A stretch of DNA of 64,000 nucleotides from Paractinoplanes ovalisporus (GCF_016834655.1 NZ_JAENHP010000027.1:1-64000), one strand, 5' to 3'; positions 26,833-35,052 are shown, counted from the first letter of the stretch. Numbers and translations are program-made. Notes: generated by a model not told the origin, from the letters alone.

Positions 26833-27648
26833 ATGACCGACACCCTGGCCTCGCACGCCGATCAGACACTGCACAAGGGCGAGCCGCTCATCGAGATGGA
26901 GAACGTCGGGAAGGCGTACGGGGCCATTCGCGCTCTTCGCGGCATCAACCTGCGCGTCGGTGCGGGCGAGGTGACCTGCGTGCTCGGTGACAACGGCGCC
27001 GGCAAGTCCACCCTCATCAAGATCATGTCAGGCCTGCACCCGCACAACGAGGGCACGGTGCGCGTCGACGGCAAGGAAGTCAGCTTCTCGTCACCGCGCG
27101 AGGCGCTCGGTCACGGCATCGCCACGGTCTATCAGGACCTCGCGGTGGTGTCGCTGATGGAGGTCTGGCGCAACTTCTTCCTCGGCTCCGAGCTGACCGC
27201 CGGCAAGTACCCCCTGGCCGGGCTCAAGGTCAAACAGATGAAGGAGATCGCCGACGCCGAGCTGCGCAAGATGGGCATCGTCGTCAAGGACATCAACCAG
27301 CCCATCGGTACGCTCTCCGGCGGTCAACGACAGTGTGTGGCGATCGCCCGCGCGGTCTACTTCGGCGCGCGCGTGCTCATCCTCGACGAACCGACGGCGG
27401 CCCTGGGCGTCAAGCAGTCCGGCGTCGTGCTCAAGTACGTGGCGGCGGCCCGCGACGCCGGTCTGGGCGTCGTCTTCATCACGCACAACCCGCACCACGC
27501 CTACATGGTCGGCGACCACTTCGTGATCCTGAAGCTGGGCTCGATGGCGCTCGACAAGACGCGCAAGCAGGTCGGGCTGGACGAGCTCACCCAGCAGATG
27601 GCGGGCGGCGACGAACTGGCCGAACTGTCCCACGAGTTGAAGCGGTGA
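26833..27648 (+). CDS. ABC importer ATP-binding protein, single-domain
   Basis: The product has 271 residues with one nucleotide-binding domain: Walker A GDNGAGKST, signature LSGGQRQCVAIARAV, Walker B VLILDEPTAALG, switch FITHN. RbsA-type partners of CUT2 importers usually have two fused ATPase domains of about 500 residues. Here there is only one, so it must act as a homodimer. The stop overlaps the start of iolG. Confidence 0.92.
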   Translation: MTDTLASHADQTLHKGEPLIEMENVGKAYGAIRALRGINLRVGAGEVTCVLGDNGAGKSTLIKIMSGLHPHNEGTVRVDGKEVSFSSPREALGHGIATVYQDLAVVSLMEVWRNFFLGSELTAGKYPLAGLKVKQMKEIADAELRKMGIVVKDINQPIGTLSGGQRQCVAIARAVYFGARVLILDEPTAALGVKQSGVVLKYVAAARDAGLGVVFITHNPHHAYMVGDHFVILKLGSMALDKTRKQVGLDELTQQMAGGDELAELSHELKR

Positions 27649-28670
27649 TGCGGATGCTGAGAGTCGGAGTCATCGGCACCGGCATGATCGGGCAGGACCA
27701 CATCCGGCGGATGACCTCGGTGCTGGCCGGGGTTACGGTCACGGCCGTCGCCGATGTGAATGTCGATACCGCCGCCGCGGTTGGCTCCTCGGTCGGCGCT
27801 CGCGTTCACGAATCGGGCGAATCGCTTATCTTGGATCCGTCGGTGGACGCCGTGGTGGTCTGCTCCTGGGGGCCGACCCATGAGCAGTACGTGCTGGCCT
27901 CGATCGCGGCCGGGAAACCGGTCTTCTGCGAGAAGCCCCTCGCCACCACGGCCGAGGCGTGTCTGCGGATCGTCGAGGCCGAGACCGCGCACGGCCGCCG
28001 GCTCGTGCAGGTCGGCTATATGCGGCGCTACGACACGTCGTACCGGGCGTTGAAGGCCGTGCTCGACACCGGGCAGCTGGGCGCGCCGCTGATGATGCAC
28101 TGCGCCCACCGCAACCCCAGCGTGCCCGGCTTCTACGAGAAGGAGATGGCGATCACCGACACCGCCGTCCACGAGATCGACATGGTCCGGTGGATGTTCG
28201 GGGAGGAGATCACCGCGGTCCGGGTGCTCACGCCGCGCCGCAGCGGCAACGGCGGCGACCTGCAGGACCCGTTGCTGCTGCTGTTCGAGATGGCCGACGG
28301 GGTGCTGGTCGACGTCGAGACCTCGGTCAACATCCGGTACGGGTACGACATCCGCGGCGAGATCGTGGGCGAGAACGGGACGGCGGCCCTCGGGTCGCTG
28401 AGCCCCGTGCGCGTCCGGCTCGGCGGGCAGGCGGCCGACCCGGTGCCGGTCGACTGGCGGGAGCGTTTCCTCGGCGCGTACGACGTGGAGTTCCAGGAGT
28501 GGATCGACGCGCTGCGCCTGGACGGGCGGCCGGTCGGGCCGAGCGCCTGGGACGGCTACGCGGCGGCCGTGGTCTCCGACGCCGGGGTGGCCGCCCTGCG
28601 CACCGGCGAGCGGGTCGAGGTCGCGCTGGCCGAGAAGCCCAAGCTGTACGACGTGGAGGTTCCGGCATGA
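27648..28670 (+). CDS. iolG: Inositol 2-dehydrogenase (Gfo/Idh/MocA family)
   Basis: The product has 340 residues from ATG 27648 (GTG 27645 and ATG 27654 are alternatives). The NAD-binding motif is RVGVIGTGMIGQDHIRRM. CEKPLA is the family's Lys-Pro motif, and the catalytic region is FYEKEMAITDTAVHEIDMVRW, with His/Asp spaced as in IolG; this string is given only to locate the site. It oxidises myo-inositol to 2-keto-myo-inositol, the first cytoplasmic step. Confidence 0.93.
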   Translation: MRMLRVGVIGTGMIGQDHIRRMTSVLAGVTVTAVADVNVDTAAAVGSSVGARVHESGESLILDPSVDAVVVCSWGPTHEQYVLASIAAGKPVFCEKPLATTAEACLRIVEAETAHGRRLVQVGYMRRYDTSYRALKAVLDTGQLGAPLMMHCAHRNPSVPGFYEKEMAITDTAVHEIDMVRWMFGEEITAVRVLTPRRSGNGGDLQDPLLLLFEMADGVLVDVETSVNIRYGYDIRGEIVGENGTAALGSLSPVRVRLGGQAADPVPVDWRERFLGAYDVEFQEWIDALRLDGRPVGPSAWDGYAAAVVSDAGVAALRTGERVEVALAEKPKLYDVEVPA

Positions 28671-28722
28671 TTCCTCCCCGCCCTCGTTCGGCCCGTTTCC
28701 TCCTTTGCGGGGGTGGGGCGGC

Positions 28723-29586
28723 GTGAAGATCGCGCTTGATCCGTACATGTTGCGGCGGGTGCCGTTGCTGGAGCTGCCGCGGGTGGTGGCCGACCTCGGA
28801 TATCACCACATCGAGCTGTCACCCCGGGACGACTTCCTGCCGTTCTTCCTGCACCCCCGCGTGGACAAAGCGGGCGTCGCGGCGTTCCGCAAGGCGCTGG
28901 CCGACGCGGAGGTGTCGGTGGCGTCGGTGCTGCCGCTGTACAAGTGGTCCGGGCCGGACGAGGACGAACGGCAGGCGGCCGTACGGTACTGGAAGCGCGC
29001 CATCCAGATCACCGTCGATCTGGGCGTGGACGTGATGAACTCCGAGTTCAACGGCCGCCCGTCGCACGCGGCCGAGTCGGAGGCCCAGTTCTGGCGGTCG
29101 ATGGAGGAGCTGCTGCCCATCTTCGAGCGGGAGGGCGTGCGGCTGGTGCTCGAACCGCACCCCGACGACTTCCTCGAGGACGGCATCGGCGCGGTCAACC
29201 TGATCCGGGGCATCAACTCGGACCTGGTCAGCTTCCTCTACTGCTGCCCCCACACGTTCCACCAGGGCGGCAACCTGGCCGAGATCATCCGCTACGCCGG
29301 CCCGCTGCTGACCCAGGTGCACATCGCCGACTCGTTCGACTTCCGGGCCTCGTCCGGCTTGCGCTACATCGTCAACCCGCCCGGTTCGACGGCCCGCATC
29401 CACCAGCACCTCGACATCGGCCAGGGTGAGGTCGACTGGGACCTGTTCTTCGGCAGCCTGAACGAGGTGGGTTTCGACGGCATCGCGACGGTGTGCGTGT
29501 TCGCGTGGGAGGAGAGGGCGGAGGACAGTGCCCGCTACAACCTGAGCCAGATCCACCAGTACACCCAGAAACACACCAACGACTGA
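28723..29586 (+). CDS. iolH: IolH-like TIM-barrel protein, end of inositol operon
   Basis: The product has 287 residues from GTG 28723 (GGGGTGGGG upstream). The sequence KIALDPYMLRRVPL ... IELSPRDDFLPFF ... MNSEFNGRP ... LVLEPHPDDF ... LTQVHIADSFD ... HLDIGQGEVDW is of the sugar-phosphate isomerase/epimerase family, with metal ligands Glu, His, Asp and Glu in the usual strands. It closely resembles the IolH proteins of inositol clusters, whose exact reaction is poorly defined. The 52-bp gap to iolG is the largest in the operon. Confidence 0.85.
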   Translation: MKIALDPYMLRRVPLLELPRVVADLGYHHIELSPRDDFLPFFLHPRVDKAGVAAFRKALADAEVSVASVLPLYKWSGPDEDERQAAVRYWKRAIQITVDLGVDVMNSEFNGRPSHAAESEAQFWRSMEELLPIFEREGVRLVLEPHPDDFLEDGIGAVNLIRGINSDLVSFLYCCPHTFHQGGNLAEIIRYAGPLLTQVHIADSFDFRASSGLRYIVNPPGSTARIHQHLDIGQGEVDWDLFFGSLNEVGFDGIATVCVFAWEERAEDSARYNLSQIHQYTQKHTND

Positions 29587-29647
29587 CCGTTCGCCACGGT
29601 GGGCCGCCTCGTGCGGGCGGTCCACCGTGTCATTCCGATTCCGTACG

Positions 29648-29764
29648 TCTCTCCCGGGTCGTTCCGCTTGCCAGCGCGTCTCCCGGGTCGTTCCGCTTGC
29701 CAGCGCGTCTCCCGGGCCGTTCCGCTTACCAGCGCGTCTCCCGGGTCGTTCTGCTTACCAGCGC
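29648..29764. repeat. 29-bp tandem array spanning the stop codon of the kinase gene
   Basis: The string CCAGCGCG begins at 29671, 29700, 29729 and 29758, an exact 29-bp period. A partial unit starts at 29648. On the minus strand each unit reads GGAACGACCCGGGAGACGCG then CTGG(T/C)AAGC. The gene stop (TAA, 29726-29728) lies in one unit. In the two downstream units the same position is CAA. The array thus extends the gene's own 3' end, in rotating frames. Confidence 0.92.
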
Positions 29765-30247
29765 GGCGATGTCGACCGGGCCGTCGGTGACGACTCGCAG
29801 CACGGGTCCGAAGGCCAGCGGTTCCGCCTCGGTGATCCACGTCGGCCACGACTCGGACAGATGCCTTTTGTCCTCGTAATAGTCCGGCCTCGTTCGCCTG
29901 ATGTATCGGTCTCGGGCTGTCTCGCCCGGCACGTCGCACCATACCTCGATCACCGTGCCGGCCCCGGCGCGACGCAGACCCTCCTCGGCGAAGCCGCGGT
30001 CACGCGGCCGGAACCACCACGACTCGAGAATGACGCCGCCCCGGATGCCCGCCGCGAGGGTCCACATCAGCTCGGCGGCGGCGCGGCCCAGGGCGGGCGC
30101 CGGAACGTCCGGTGCCGCGCCCGCGATCGCCTCCTTGAGCGCGTCCTTCGAAATGAGCGGAAGCCCCGTGGCCCGGGCGAGCGCGCCCGCGAGGGTGCTC
30201 TTGCCCGAGCCCGGAAGCCCGTTGATCAGGATGACGCTCTCCGCCAT
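29726..30247 (-). CDS. P-loop kinase-like ATP-binding protein
   Basis: The product has 173 residues. It has Walker A INGLPGSGKSTLAG, an Asp/Glu-bearing strand GGVILESWWF, and a lid region RRTRPDYYEDKR, as in AAA-type shikimate/gluconate/Zeta-toxin-like kinases. No partner toxin-antitoxin gene is apparent. It is the third gene after ArsR and SRPBCC, 35 bp downstream, with a weak ribosome site. The phosphoryl acceptor is unknown. Its last codons are embedded in a 29-bp tandem array. Confidence 0.8.
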   Translation of the reverse strand: MAESVILINGLPGSGKSTLAGALARATGLPLISKDALKEAIAGAAPDVPAPALGRAAAELMWTLAAGIRGGVILESWWFRPRDRGFAEEGLRRAGAGTVIEVWCDVPGETARDRYIRRTRPDYYEDKRHLSESWPTWITEAEPLAFGPVLRVVTDGPVDIAALVSRTTRETRW

Positions 30248-30271
30248 GCCGCGTTCACGCCGATCCGCTGG

Positions 30272-30372
30272 TCAGCCGTTGGTCAGCCGTTGGCCGTTCC
30301 GTCGGATTCGGCCACGGTGACTTTGTCGGATTCGGTCCGGGTGACTTCGTCGGATTCGACCACGGTGACGAA
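30272..30372. repeat. Tandem repeats at the 3' end of the SRPBCC gene
   Basis: Two kinds are nested. GTCGGATTCG recurs at 30301, 30325 and 30349, a 24-bp in-frame repeat encoding ESDEVTRT, ESDKVTVA and ESDGTANG. The last 11 bases including the stop (TCAGCCGTTGG on the + strand) are duplicated at 30272 and 30283, so a second TGA lies 11 bp downstream in another frame. Confidence 0.85.
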
Positions 30373-30825
30373 GCGCTCCAGGTAGAGCGGCCAGCCCTGG
30401 TCGTTGCCGATGGCGTCACGCAGCGACTCCCAGCCGGGACCGTGGCGGTCGAGTTTGCGGTGTTCAAGCTCCACTCGGGTGCGGTCCGGAGCCTCACTGA
30501 TGAAGCGGATCTCGACCTCGCTGGTGTTCTCCAGGTCGGTCTCGAGTGTCCACTCAACCCCGATGTCCCAGCTGAAGACGACCCGGTTCGGCGGCTCGTA
30601 GGCCAGCACCCGCGCCCACGCGAACACGCTGCCGTCCTCGGCCCGGTCGTAGATGCGGCCGCCGACGTGCCGCTCGAACACGGTTTCGGCCAGCGGTGAG
30701 CTCATCAGATAGTGATCTCGGGGCTTGATGTCCCCGAACCGCGTCGTGAACAGCTCGAACGCCCGCTCGAGCGGCGCCTTGACGACGACCTGCCGCAGAA
30801 CCACCTGCGCCGGTGCCTCGGTCAT
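30283..30825 (-). CDS. SRPBCC (AHSA1/START-like) domain protein
   Basis: The product has 180 residues. The helix-grip fold is seen in VVLRQVVVKAPLERAFELFT, GGRIYDRAEDGSVFAWARVL, VVFSWDIG and GWPLYLERFV. These proteins bind hydrophobic ligands. Pairs of ArsR with an AHSA1 protein are very common, and here they overlap by four bases (ATGA). The C-terminal 27 residues are an 8-residue repeat outside the fold, produced by a 24-bp minisatellite. Confidence 0.9.
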   Translation of the reverse strand: MTEAPAQVVLRQVVVKAPLERAFELFTTRFGDIKPRDHYLMSSPLAETVFERHVGGRIYDRAEDGSVFAWARVLAYEPPNRVVFSWDIGVEWTLETDLENTSEVEIRFISEAPDRTRVELEHRKLDRHGPGWESLRDAIGNDQGWPLYLERFVTVVESDEVTRTESDKVTVAESDGTANG

Positions 30826-31139
30826 GATTTCCCCTCGTCTTCAACGATCTCTTCGAAACCCTGCAGAGTCCGCTTCCAGAACATGTCGAGCTGATCGCGC
30901 AGGGCGGAGACACCCGCCGGGTTGAGCCGATAGACCCGGCGCGTGCCCGCCGCCTCGTCGTCCACCAGTCCCGCGTCCTTGAGCACTTTGAGGTGCTGCG
31001 ACACGGCCGGCCGGCTGATCGGCAACGTCTCGGCCAGTTCCCCGACGGCCCGCGGCCGCTCAGCCAGACACTCCACAATGGCGCGCCGGCTCGGATCCCC
31101 GAGAATCTCCCACCCGTCGGGCCTTTGGTAAGTACCCAC
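30822..31139 (-). CDS. ArsR-family regulator of the SRPBCC operon
   Basis: The product has 105 residues if started at GTG 31139; a TTG at 31163 would add eight. No ribosome site precedes the GTG, so the mRNA may be leaderless. The winged helix reads ILGDPSRRAIVECLAERPRA ... PISRPAVSQHLKVLKDAGLV. There are no metal-site Cys residues. It lies directly behind a three-half-site repeat and is probably autoregulated. Confidence 0.88.
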   Translation of the reverse strand: MGTYQRPDGWEILGDPSRRAIVECLAERPRAVGELAETLPISRPAVSQHLKVLKDAGLVDDEAAGTRRVYRLNPAGVSALRDQLDMFWKRTLQGFEEIVEDEGKS

Positions 31140-31163
31140 GAACGGTAAGCTACGACTTACCAA
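31125..31163. promoter_or_regulatory. Operator-like repeats before the second ArsR gene
   Basis: Half-sites TTGGTAAG (31125-31132), GGTAAG (31144-31149) and CTTACCAA (31156-31163) are present. The last two form GGTAAG-N6-CTTACC, and the first and last form a wider perfect inverted repeat. This resembles ArsR-family operators and surrounds the presumed start at 31139. Confidence 0.65.
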
Positions 31164-31258
31164 TAGGCTTCGTCAACCCCGGTCCGCCGGGTCGCCCGCG
31201 AGGTTGAGCTGTGAGTCGCCGTGACGCCTGGTCGTGAGCCGCCCCGCGAGGCCGGGTC

Positions 31259-31460
31259 GGTGCCGGTCGTGACGTCGGGCCGTGTGCCGGTCGTGACGTC
31301 GGGCCGTGTGCCGGTCGTGACGTCGGGCCGTGTGCCGATCGTGGTGCTGGGCCGTGTGCCGATCGTGGTGCTGGGCCGTATGCCGATCTTGGTGCTGGGC
31401 CGTGTGCCAGCCGTGGTGCTGGGCCGTGTGCCGGTCGTGGTGCTGGGTCGTGTCGGTCGT
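31259..31460. repeat. 24-bp minisatellite between divergent genes
   Basis: About eight units of the type GTGCCGGTCGTGACGTCGGG+CCGT occur at a 24-bp step (TGCCGG at 31261, 31285, 31309, and so on). From 31329 the core changes to GTGGTGCTGGG. Read on the + strand in the frame of the downstream gene it would encode GRVPVVTS / GRVPIVVL octads. Whether it is translated is unclear. The flanking bases 31164-31258 and 31461-31502 show nothing else. Confidence 0.88.
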
Positions 31461-31502
31461 GGTGCTGGGGCGGGATCGACAGCGATCTTCGACTCGGGCA
31501 GC

Positions 31503-31976
31503 ATGCCCCACATGGCGGGAGAGATGGTGACGGCGTTGACGTCGCTGGGCGGGGTGGCCCTGGGCGGCGGATTGTCATATCTGGTGCAGCGGACCACCCA
31601 GCAGACAACACTGCGCCTGGAGCAGTCCAAACAGGATCGCGCCCAGCTGGAGGCCCGCCGCGCGGAACGCCTGGCGTTGCTGGAACGCTTCATCACCGTG
31701 GCCGCCGACGCGGAACGCTGCGCCTTCTCCCGCCCGTCGGAGTGGGAGGAGGGCGACGACTGGCACGCCCCCACCCAGGTCGTGATGAATCGTTTCTGGG
31801 TCGAGGAACGCATGATCCGCGTCCTGTTCCCGCCCGTCGTCCACGACGCCGCCCGCGCCTACTTCCTGGTGCTCAACGGCGCCGTCTGGGAGGGCCTGCC
31901 ACCCGGCCAGACCGTGGCCGACGCCATCGAACGGCCCCACGCGGCGTTCCTCGACGCTGCCCGGGCCGCCCTGTGA
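31503..31976 (+). CDS. Conserved hypothetical protein with N-terminal membrane segment
   Basis: The product has 157 residues from ATG 31503; ATGs at 31512 and 31524 are equally possible, and the frame stays open upstream through the minisatellite to a GTG at 31221. A short hydrophobic stretch (VTALTSLGGVALGGGLSYLV) is followed by a basic amphipathic helix (LRLEQSKQDRAQLEARRAER) and a helical domain with WVEERMIRVLFPPVVHDAAR. Similar proteins are known to me only as hypothetical. The 3' end with its stop codon is repeated in tandem. Confidence 0.7.
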   Translation: MPHMAGEMVTALTSLGGVALGGGLSYLVQRTTQQTTLRLEQSKQDRAQLEARRAERLALLERFITVAADAERCAFSRPSEWEEGDDWHAPTQVVMNRFWVEERMIRVLFPPVVHDAARAYFLVLNGAVWEGLPPGQTVADAIERPHAAFLDAARAAL

Positions 31977-32042
31977 CGCTGCCCGGGCCGCCCTGTGACG
32001 CTGCCCGGGCCGCCCTGTGACGCTGCCCGAGCCGCTCTCTGA
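31953..32042. repeat. 22-bp tandem copies of a gene 3' end with stop codon
   Basis: GACGCTGCCCGGGCCGCCCT followed by GTGA occurs with TGA at 31974-31976 (the gene's own stop), 31996-31998 and 32018-32020. A fourth, mutated copy has TGA at 32040-32042. The period is 22 bp, so the stops fall in rotating frames. Confidence 0.93.
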
Positions 32043-32188
32043 CACCCGTCTGTCGCCGATGCCGCCGTCCCGCTTCAGCAGCTCAGCGCAGCCGCCGAGC
32101 TGCTGCACGCCTTCCTGGCCACGCCCGCCGACGTCGAGGCCGCTGCCCGACCGCTCCATCCAACGCCGGCGACCGGCTCCGGTGACAG

Positions 32189-32800
32189 TCATCTCTCGAC
32201 GGGGCGCCCGTTCAAGCCCTGAGCGAGGGAGGGCCAGAAGCGCTGAGCCCACTCGAGCCAGCTCTCATCCCCGGGCGGCGGGGAGCGGTGAGCCGAACCA
32301 GAGAGCTCGTCGGCGTCAGGGACCTGGAACTGCTCCCTCCAGGGGTCGAGCTCCGCTTCGGCCATCGGGAAGGTCAGCTCCGGCGTGTGTTCCCAGCGGC
32401 TCTGAATCCGGCTCCACTGCACATCGCGTTCCACTGGCAGGTACACGATCTCGCATGACGCTCCCACCGAAGCGGCTATCGAGCGCAGGGCGGAGCGCTC
32501 ATCACGCGACCACAACCCGAAATCAAGTACGACGCTGAGCCGAAGGCGCAAGGCATCGACGGCCAGGGCGATGAGCCGGCCCTCCAGCAGCCACCGCATG
32601 CCGCCGGGCTCCTGGTGACGGTCCTGCTGGCCGAAGATGGCGAGCGCCCAGTCGTCGGGAGTGAGCCGCAGGGCTCCACGCTCGGCCGCCAGCTCCCGCG
32701 CTCGATAGGTCTTTCCCGACCCGGGAAGGCCCACCATCAGGAACAGGGTGGGGTCGTTGGCCGCGCGCGTATCCGTCACCACGTCATTCACGCGCTCCAT
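32189..32800 (-). CDS. AAA-family ATPase / P-loop kinase
   Basis: The product has 203 residues from ATG 32800. Walker A is FLMVGLPGSGKTYRAREL. LRLTPDDW and VVLDFGLWSRDER give the acidic second strand, and a lid arginine lies in YLPVERDVQWSRI. This pattern (GLPGSGKT ... LTPDDW ... DFGxWSRxER) is that of a large family of small ATP-binding proteins, some of which phosphorylate antibiotics or small metabolites. Monocistronic. The substrate is unknown. Confidence 0.82.
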   Translation of the reverse strand: MERVNDVVTDTRAANDPTLFLMVGLPGSGKTYRARELAAERGALRLTPDDWALAIFGQQDRHQEPGGMRWLLEGRLIALAVDALRLRLSVVLDFGLWSRDERSALRSIAASVGASCEIVYLPVERDVQWSRIQSRWEHTPELTFPMAEAELDPWREQFQVPDADELSGSAHRSPPPGDESWLEWAQRFWPSLAQGLNGRPVER

Positions 32801-32852
32801 GGTGCACGGCACTCACCGACGAGCATTCGTGACCAACCGCAAGGCCGGTCGG

Positions 32853-33854
32853 TCAGACGCCTGCCTTGCGGGCGGCGGCGATCAAATTTTCGGCGGCCAG
32901 GCGCAGGCCCTCGATCTGGTCGAGTTCGGTGTCCTCGTGTTCGATGTTGACGGCCATGTCGGGGTCGATGCGGTGCAACGCCTGCAGGAATGGCACCCAG
33001 AACTCGTCGCCGTGACCGCGGCCCACGGCGACGAACTGCCAGGACGGCTCGGACGGCCACTGGTTCAGCGTGTTACGGCCACCCAGGTTGAGCGGGTTCT
33101 GGTTGTACGGCGTACGGGAGAAACGGTCGTCGAGGACCCCGAAGCGGCGCGCGTTGGGCTCGTTGATGCGCGTGTCTTTGGCGGCGGCGTGGAAGACGTG
33201 GTCGCCCAGGTATTCGATGGCGGCCACCGGGTCCATGCCCTGCCAGAACAGGTGGCTCGGGTCCATCTCGGCGCCGACGTGGGTGGCGCCGGTCTGCTCG
33301 ATCAGGCGCAACAGGGTGGGCGGGTTGAACACGATGTTGTGCGGGTGCATCTCGATGCAGACCCTGACATCGGCGTCGGCCGCACGGGCCTGAACGTCGC
33401 GCCAGAACGGGACGGCGACCTCGTTCCACTGGTAGTCGAGGACGTCGAGCCACTGGCTGTCCCATGGGTTCACCACCCAGTTCGCCACCGTGGCGCCGGG
33501 CTCGCCGCCGGGCAGGCCCGACATGGTGACCACGCGCTTGACCCCGAGCAGGGCGGCCAGTTCGATGCTGCGGCGCAGGTCGTCGGCGTGCCGGGGGCCG
33601 ACCAGCGGGTCGGGGTTGAGCGGGTTGCCGTTGCAGTTGAGCCCGGTCAGCGTGATGCCGGCCTGGGCGTAGCGGCCCAGGTATTCCTCGCGGGCCCCGG
33701 CGCTGGCGAGCAGGTCGTCGATCGGGATGTGCGGCGCGGCGATGAAGCCGCCGGTATTGATCTCGGCGCTGGTCAGTCCCATCTCACCGAGGATCTTGAG
33801 GGTTTCGTCGAGGGGGCGGTCGTGCAGGCAGGCGGTGTACGCACCGAGGCGCAT
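32853..33854 (-). CDS. Sugar-phosphate isomerase/epimerase family protein
   Basis: The product has 333 residues from ATG 33854 (AGGAGCC upstream). TIM-barrel with metal ligands in VCIEMHPHNIV, VGAEMDPSHLFW, VFHAAAKDTRIN and AVNIEHEDTEL. GLTSAEINTGGF and GITLTGLNCNGNPLNPDP mark the inositol/polyol epimerase-like branch. It is eight bases downstream of a Gfo/Idh/MocA dehydrogenase and both lie behind a LacI operator. Together they probably oxidise and isomerise a polyol or rare sugar; the substrate is not known. Confidence 0.88.
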   Translation of the reverse strand: MRLGAYTACLHDRPLDETLKILGEMGLTSAEINTGGFIAAPHIPIDDLLASAGAREEYLGRYAQAGITLTGLNCNGNPLNPDPLVGPRHADDLRRSIELAALLGVKRVVTMSGLPGGEPGATVANWVVNPWDSQWLDVLDYQWNEVAVPFWRDVQARAADADVRVCIEMHPHNIVFNPPTLLRLIEQTGATHVGAEMDPSHLFWQGMDPVAAIEYLGDHVFHAAAKDTRINEPNARRFGVLDDRFSRTPYNQNPLNLGGRNTLNQWPSEPSWQFVAVGRGHGDEFWVPFLQALHRIDPDMAVNIEHEDTELDQIEGLRLAAENLIAAARKAGV

Positions 33855-33862
33855 GGAGGCTC

Positions 33863-35023
33863 CTAGAGCTGGACGGGTTTGTCGGTGGCGGCGACGACCG
33901 CCTCGAGGACACGCAGGTTGTGCAGGCCGTGGGCCAGGCCGGGGCACGGCGGCAGCTCCTTGACCCCGGCGATCTGGTCGAGGAGGGCGCGGGCCTGGTA
34001 GACGAAGAAGTCGTTCTGCCCGTGGCCGACGGTGGGGAAATCCATCGGCAGGCCACGCGCCACATATGGGTGCCAGGGGCCGATGAAGACGGTGCGGGCG
34101 CCGTTGACCGCGGCGCCGGGGGTGGCGTCGACGATGCTGAACTCGGCGGGCCGGGTCATCTCGAACGAGGCGCTGCCGTTCTCGCAGAACAGGTCGATCT
34201 TCAGGGTGTTCGCATGCCCGAACGCGACCCGCGAGAGCGAGAACGTGCCGACGGCACCGCTCGCGTAGCCCGTGGTGAACGTGCAGACGTCTTCGTTCTC
34301 GACCGGCGCCAGCTCGTCGCTGAGCTGGACACCGCCGGCGTGACCGACCGCGACCCCGAGCGGTTTCGGCCTCTGCTCGACGAGGGTGGCCATCGTCGTG
34401 CCCTGGACCCCGGAGGTGGGGCCGCAGAAGAACTCGGCCAGGTCGGTCATGTGGCTGCCGATGTCGGCCAGCACCCCCGAGCCGGGGCCGCCCTGATAGC
34501 GCCAGCTCATCGGCCGTCGGGGGTCGAAACCGTAATCGCACCAGTAGTTGCCGACGAAGTGGCGCACCGGGCCGAGGGCGCCCTCGACCTGTTCCTTGAT
34601 GGCGTTGATGGCGGGGGAGCGGCGGAACGTGAAGCCGGTCGCGTTGACCAGGCCGGGCGCGGCGGCGGCCGCGGCCACCATGGCCTCGCCGTCGGCCACG
34701 CTCGGGGCCAGCGGTTTTTCGCACAGCACGTGTTTGCCGGCGGCCAGGGCGGCCTCGACGATCTCGCGGTGCAGGTTGTTGGCGACGGCGACGCTGACCA
34801 CGTCGACGTCGGGGGCGTCGATGACGGCCCGCCAGTCGGTCTCGGCGCGTGCGTAGCCGTAGCGGGTGGCGGCGTCGGTGGCGAACGGCTCGTGCAGGTC
34901 GGCGATCGCGACCAGGCGAGGGGCGGGCAGGTCGAGGCCGAAGACGGTGCCGGCCTGGCGGTAGGCGTTGGCGTGGGCGCGGCCGACCATGCCCGCGCCG
35001 ATGACTGCGACTCCGAGTGACAT
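33863..35023 (-). CDS. Gfo/Idh/MocA-family oxidoreductase
   Basis: The product has 386 residues. The N-terminal Rossmann motif is GVAVIGAGMVGRAHANAYRQ, with CEKPLAPS carrying the family Lys. The C-terminal domain has RYQGGPGSGVLADIGSHMTD, with the catalytic Asp/His. It is longer than IolG and differs throughout. The start is 16 bases downstream of a LacI-type palindrome (ribosome site GGAGGT). It forms an operon with the TIM-barrel gene. Confidence 0.92.
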   Translation of the reverse strand: MSLGVAVIGAGMVGRAHANAYRQAGTVFGLDLPAPRLVAIADLHEPFATDAATRYGYARAETDWRAVIDAPDVDVVSVAVANNLHREIVEAALAAGKHVLCEKPLAPSVADGEAMVAAAAAAPGLVNATGFTFRRSPAINAIKEQVEGALGPVRHFVGNYWCDYGFDPRRPMSWRYQGGPGSGVLADIGSHMTDLAEFFCGPTSGVQGTTMATLVEQRPKPLGVAVGHAGGVQLSDELAPVENEDVCTFTTGYASGAVGTFSLSRVAFGHANTLKIDLFCENGSASFEMTRPAEFSIVDATPGAAVNGARTVFIGPWHPYVARGLPMDFPTVGHGQNDFFVYQARALLDQIAGVKELPPCPGLAHGLHNLRVLEAVVAATDKPVQL

Positions 35024-35038
35024 CTGGCCGACCTCCTT

Positions 35039-35052
35039 TTAAAGCGCTTTAA
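35039..35052. promoter_or_regulatory. LacI-type operator
   Basis: TTAAAGCGCTTTAA is a perfect 14-bp palindrome with the central CG typical of LacI/GalR operators. It lies between the divergent oxidoreductase and lacI-family genes, in a short AT-rich patch. It should control the oxidoreductase operon and probably the regulator too. Confidence 0.85.

Noticed and set aside
29726-30247. Zeta-type toxin of a toxin-antitoxin pair
   Set aside because: The P-loop kinase has no small antitoxin gene beside it and belongs to an ArsR-SRPBCC operon.
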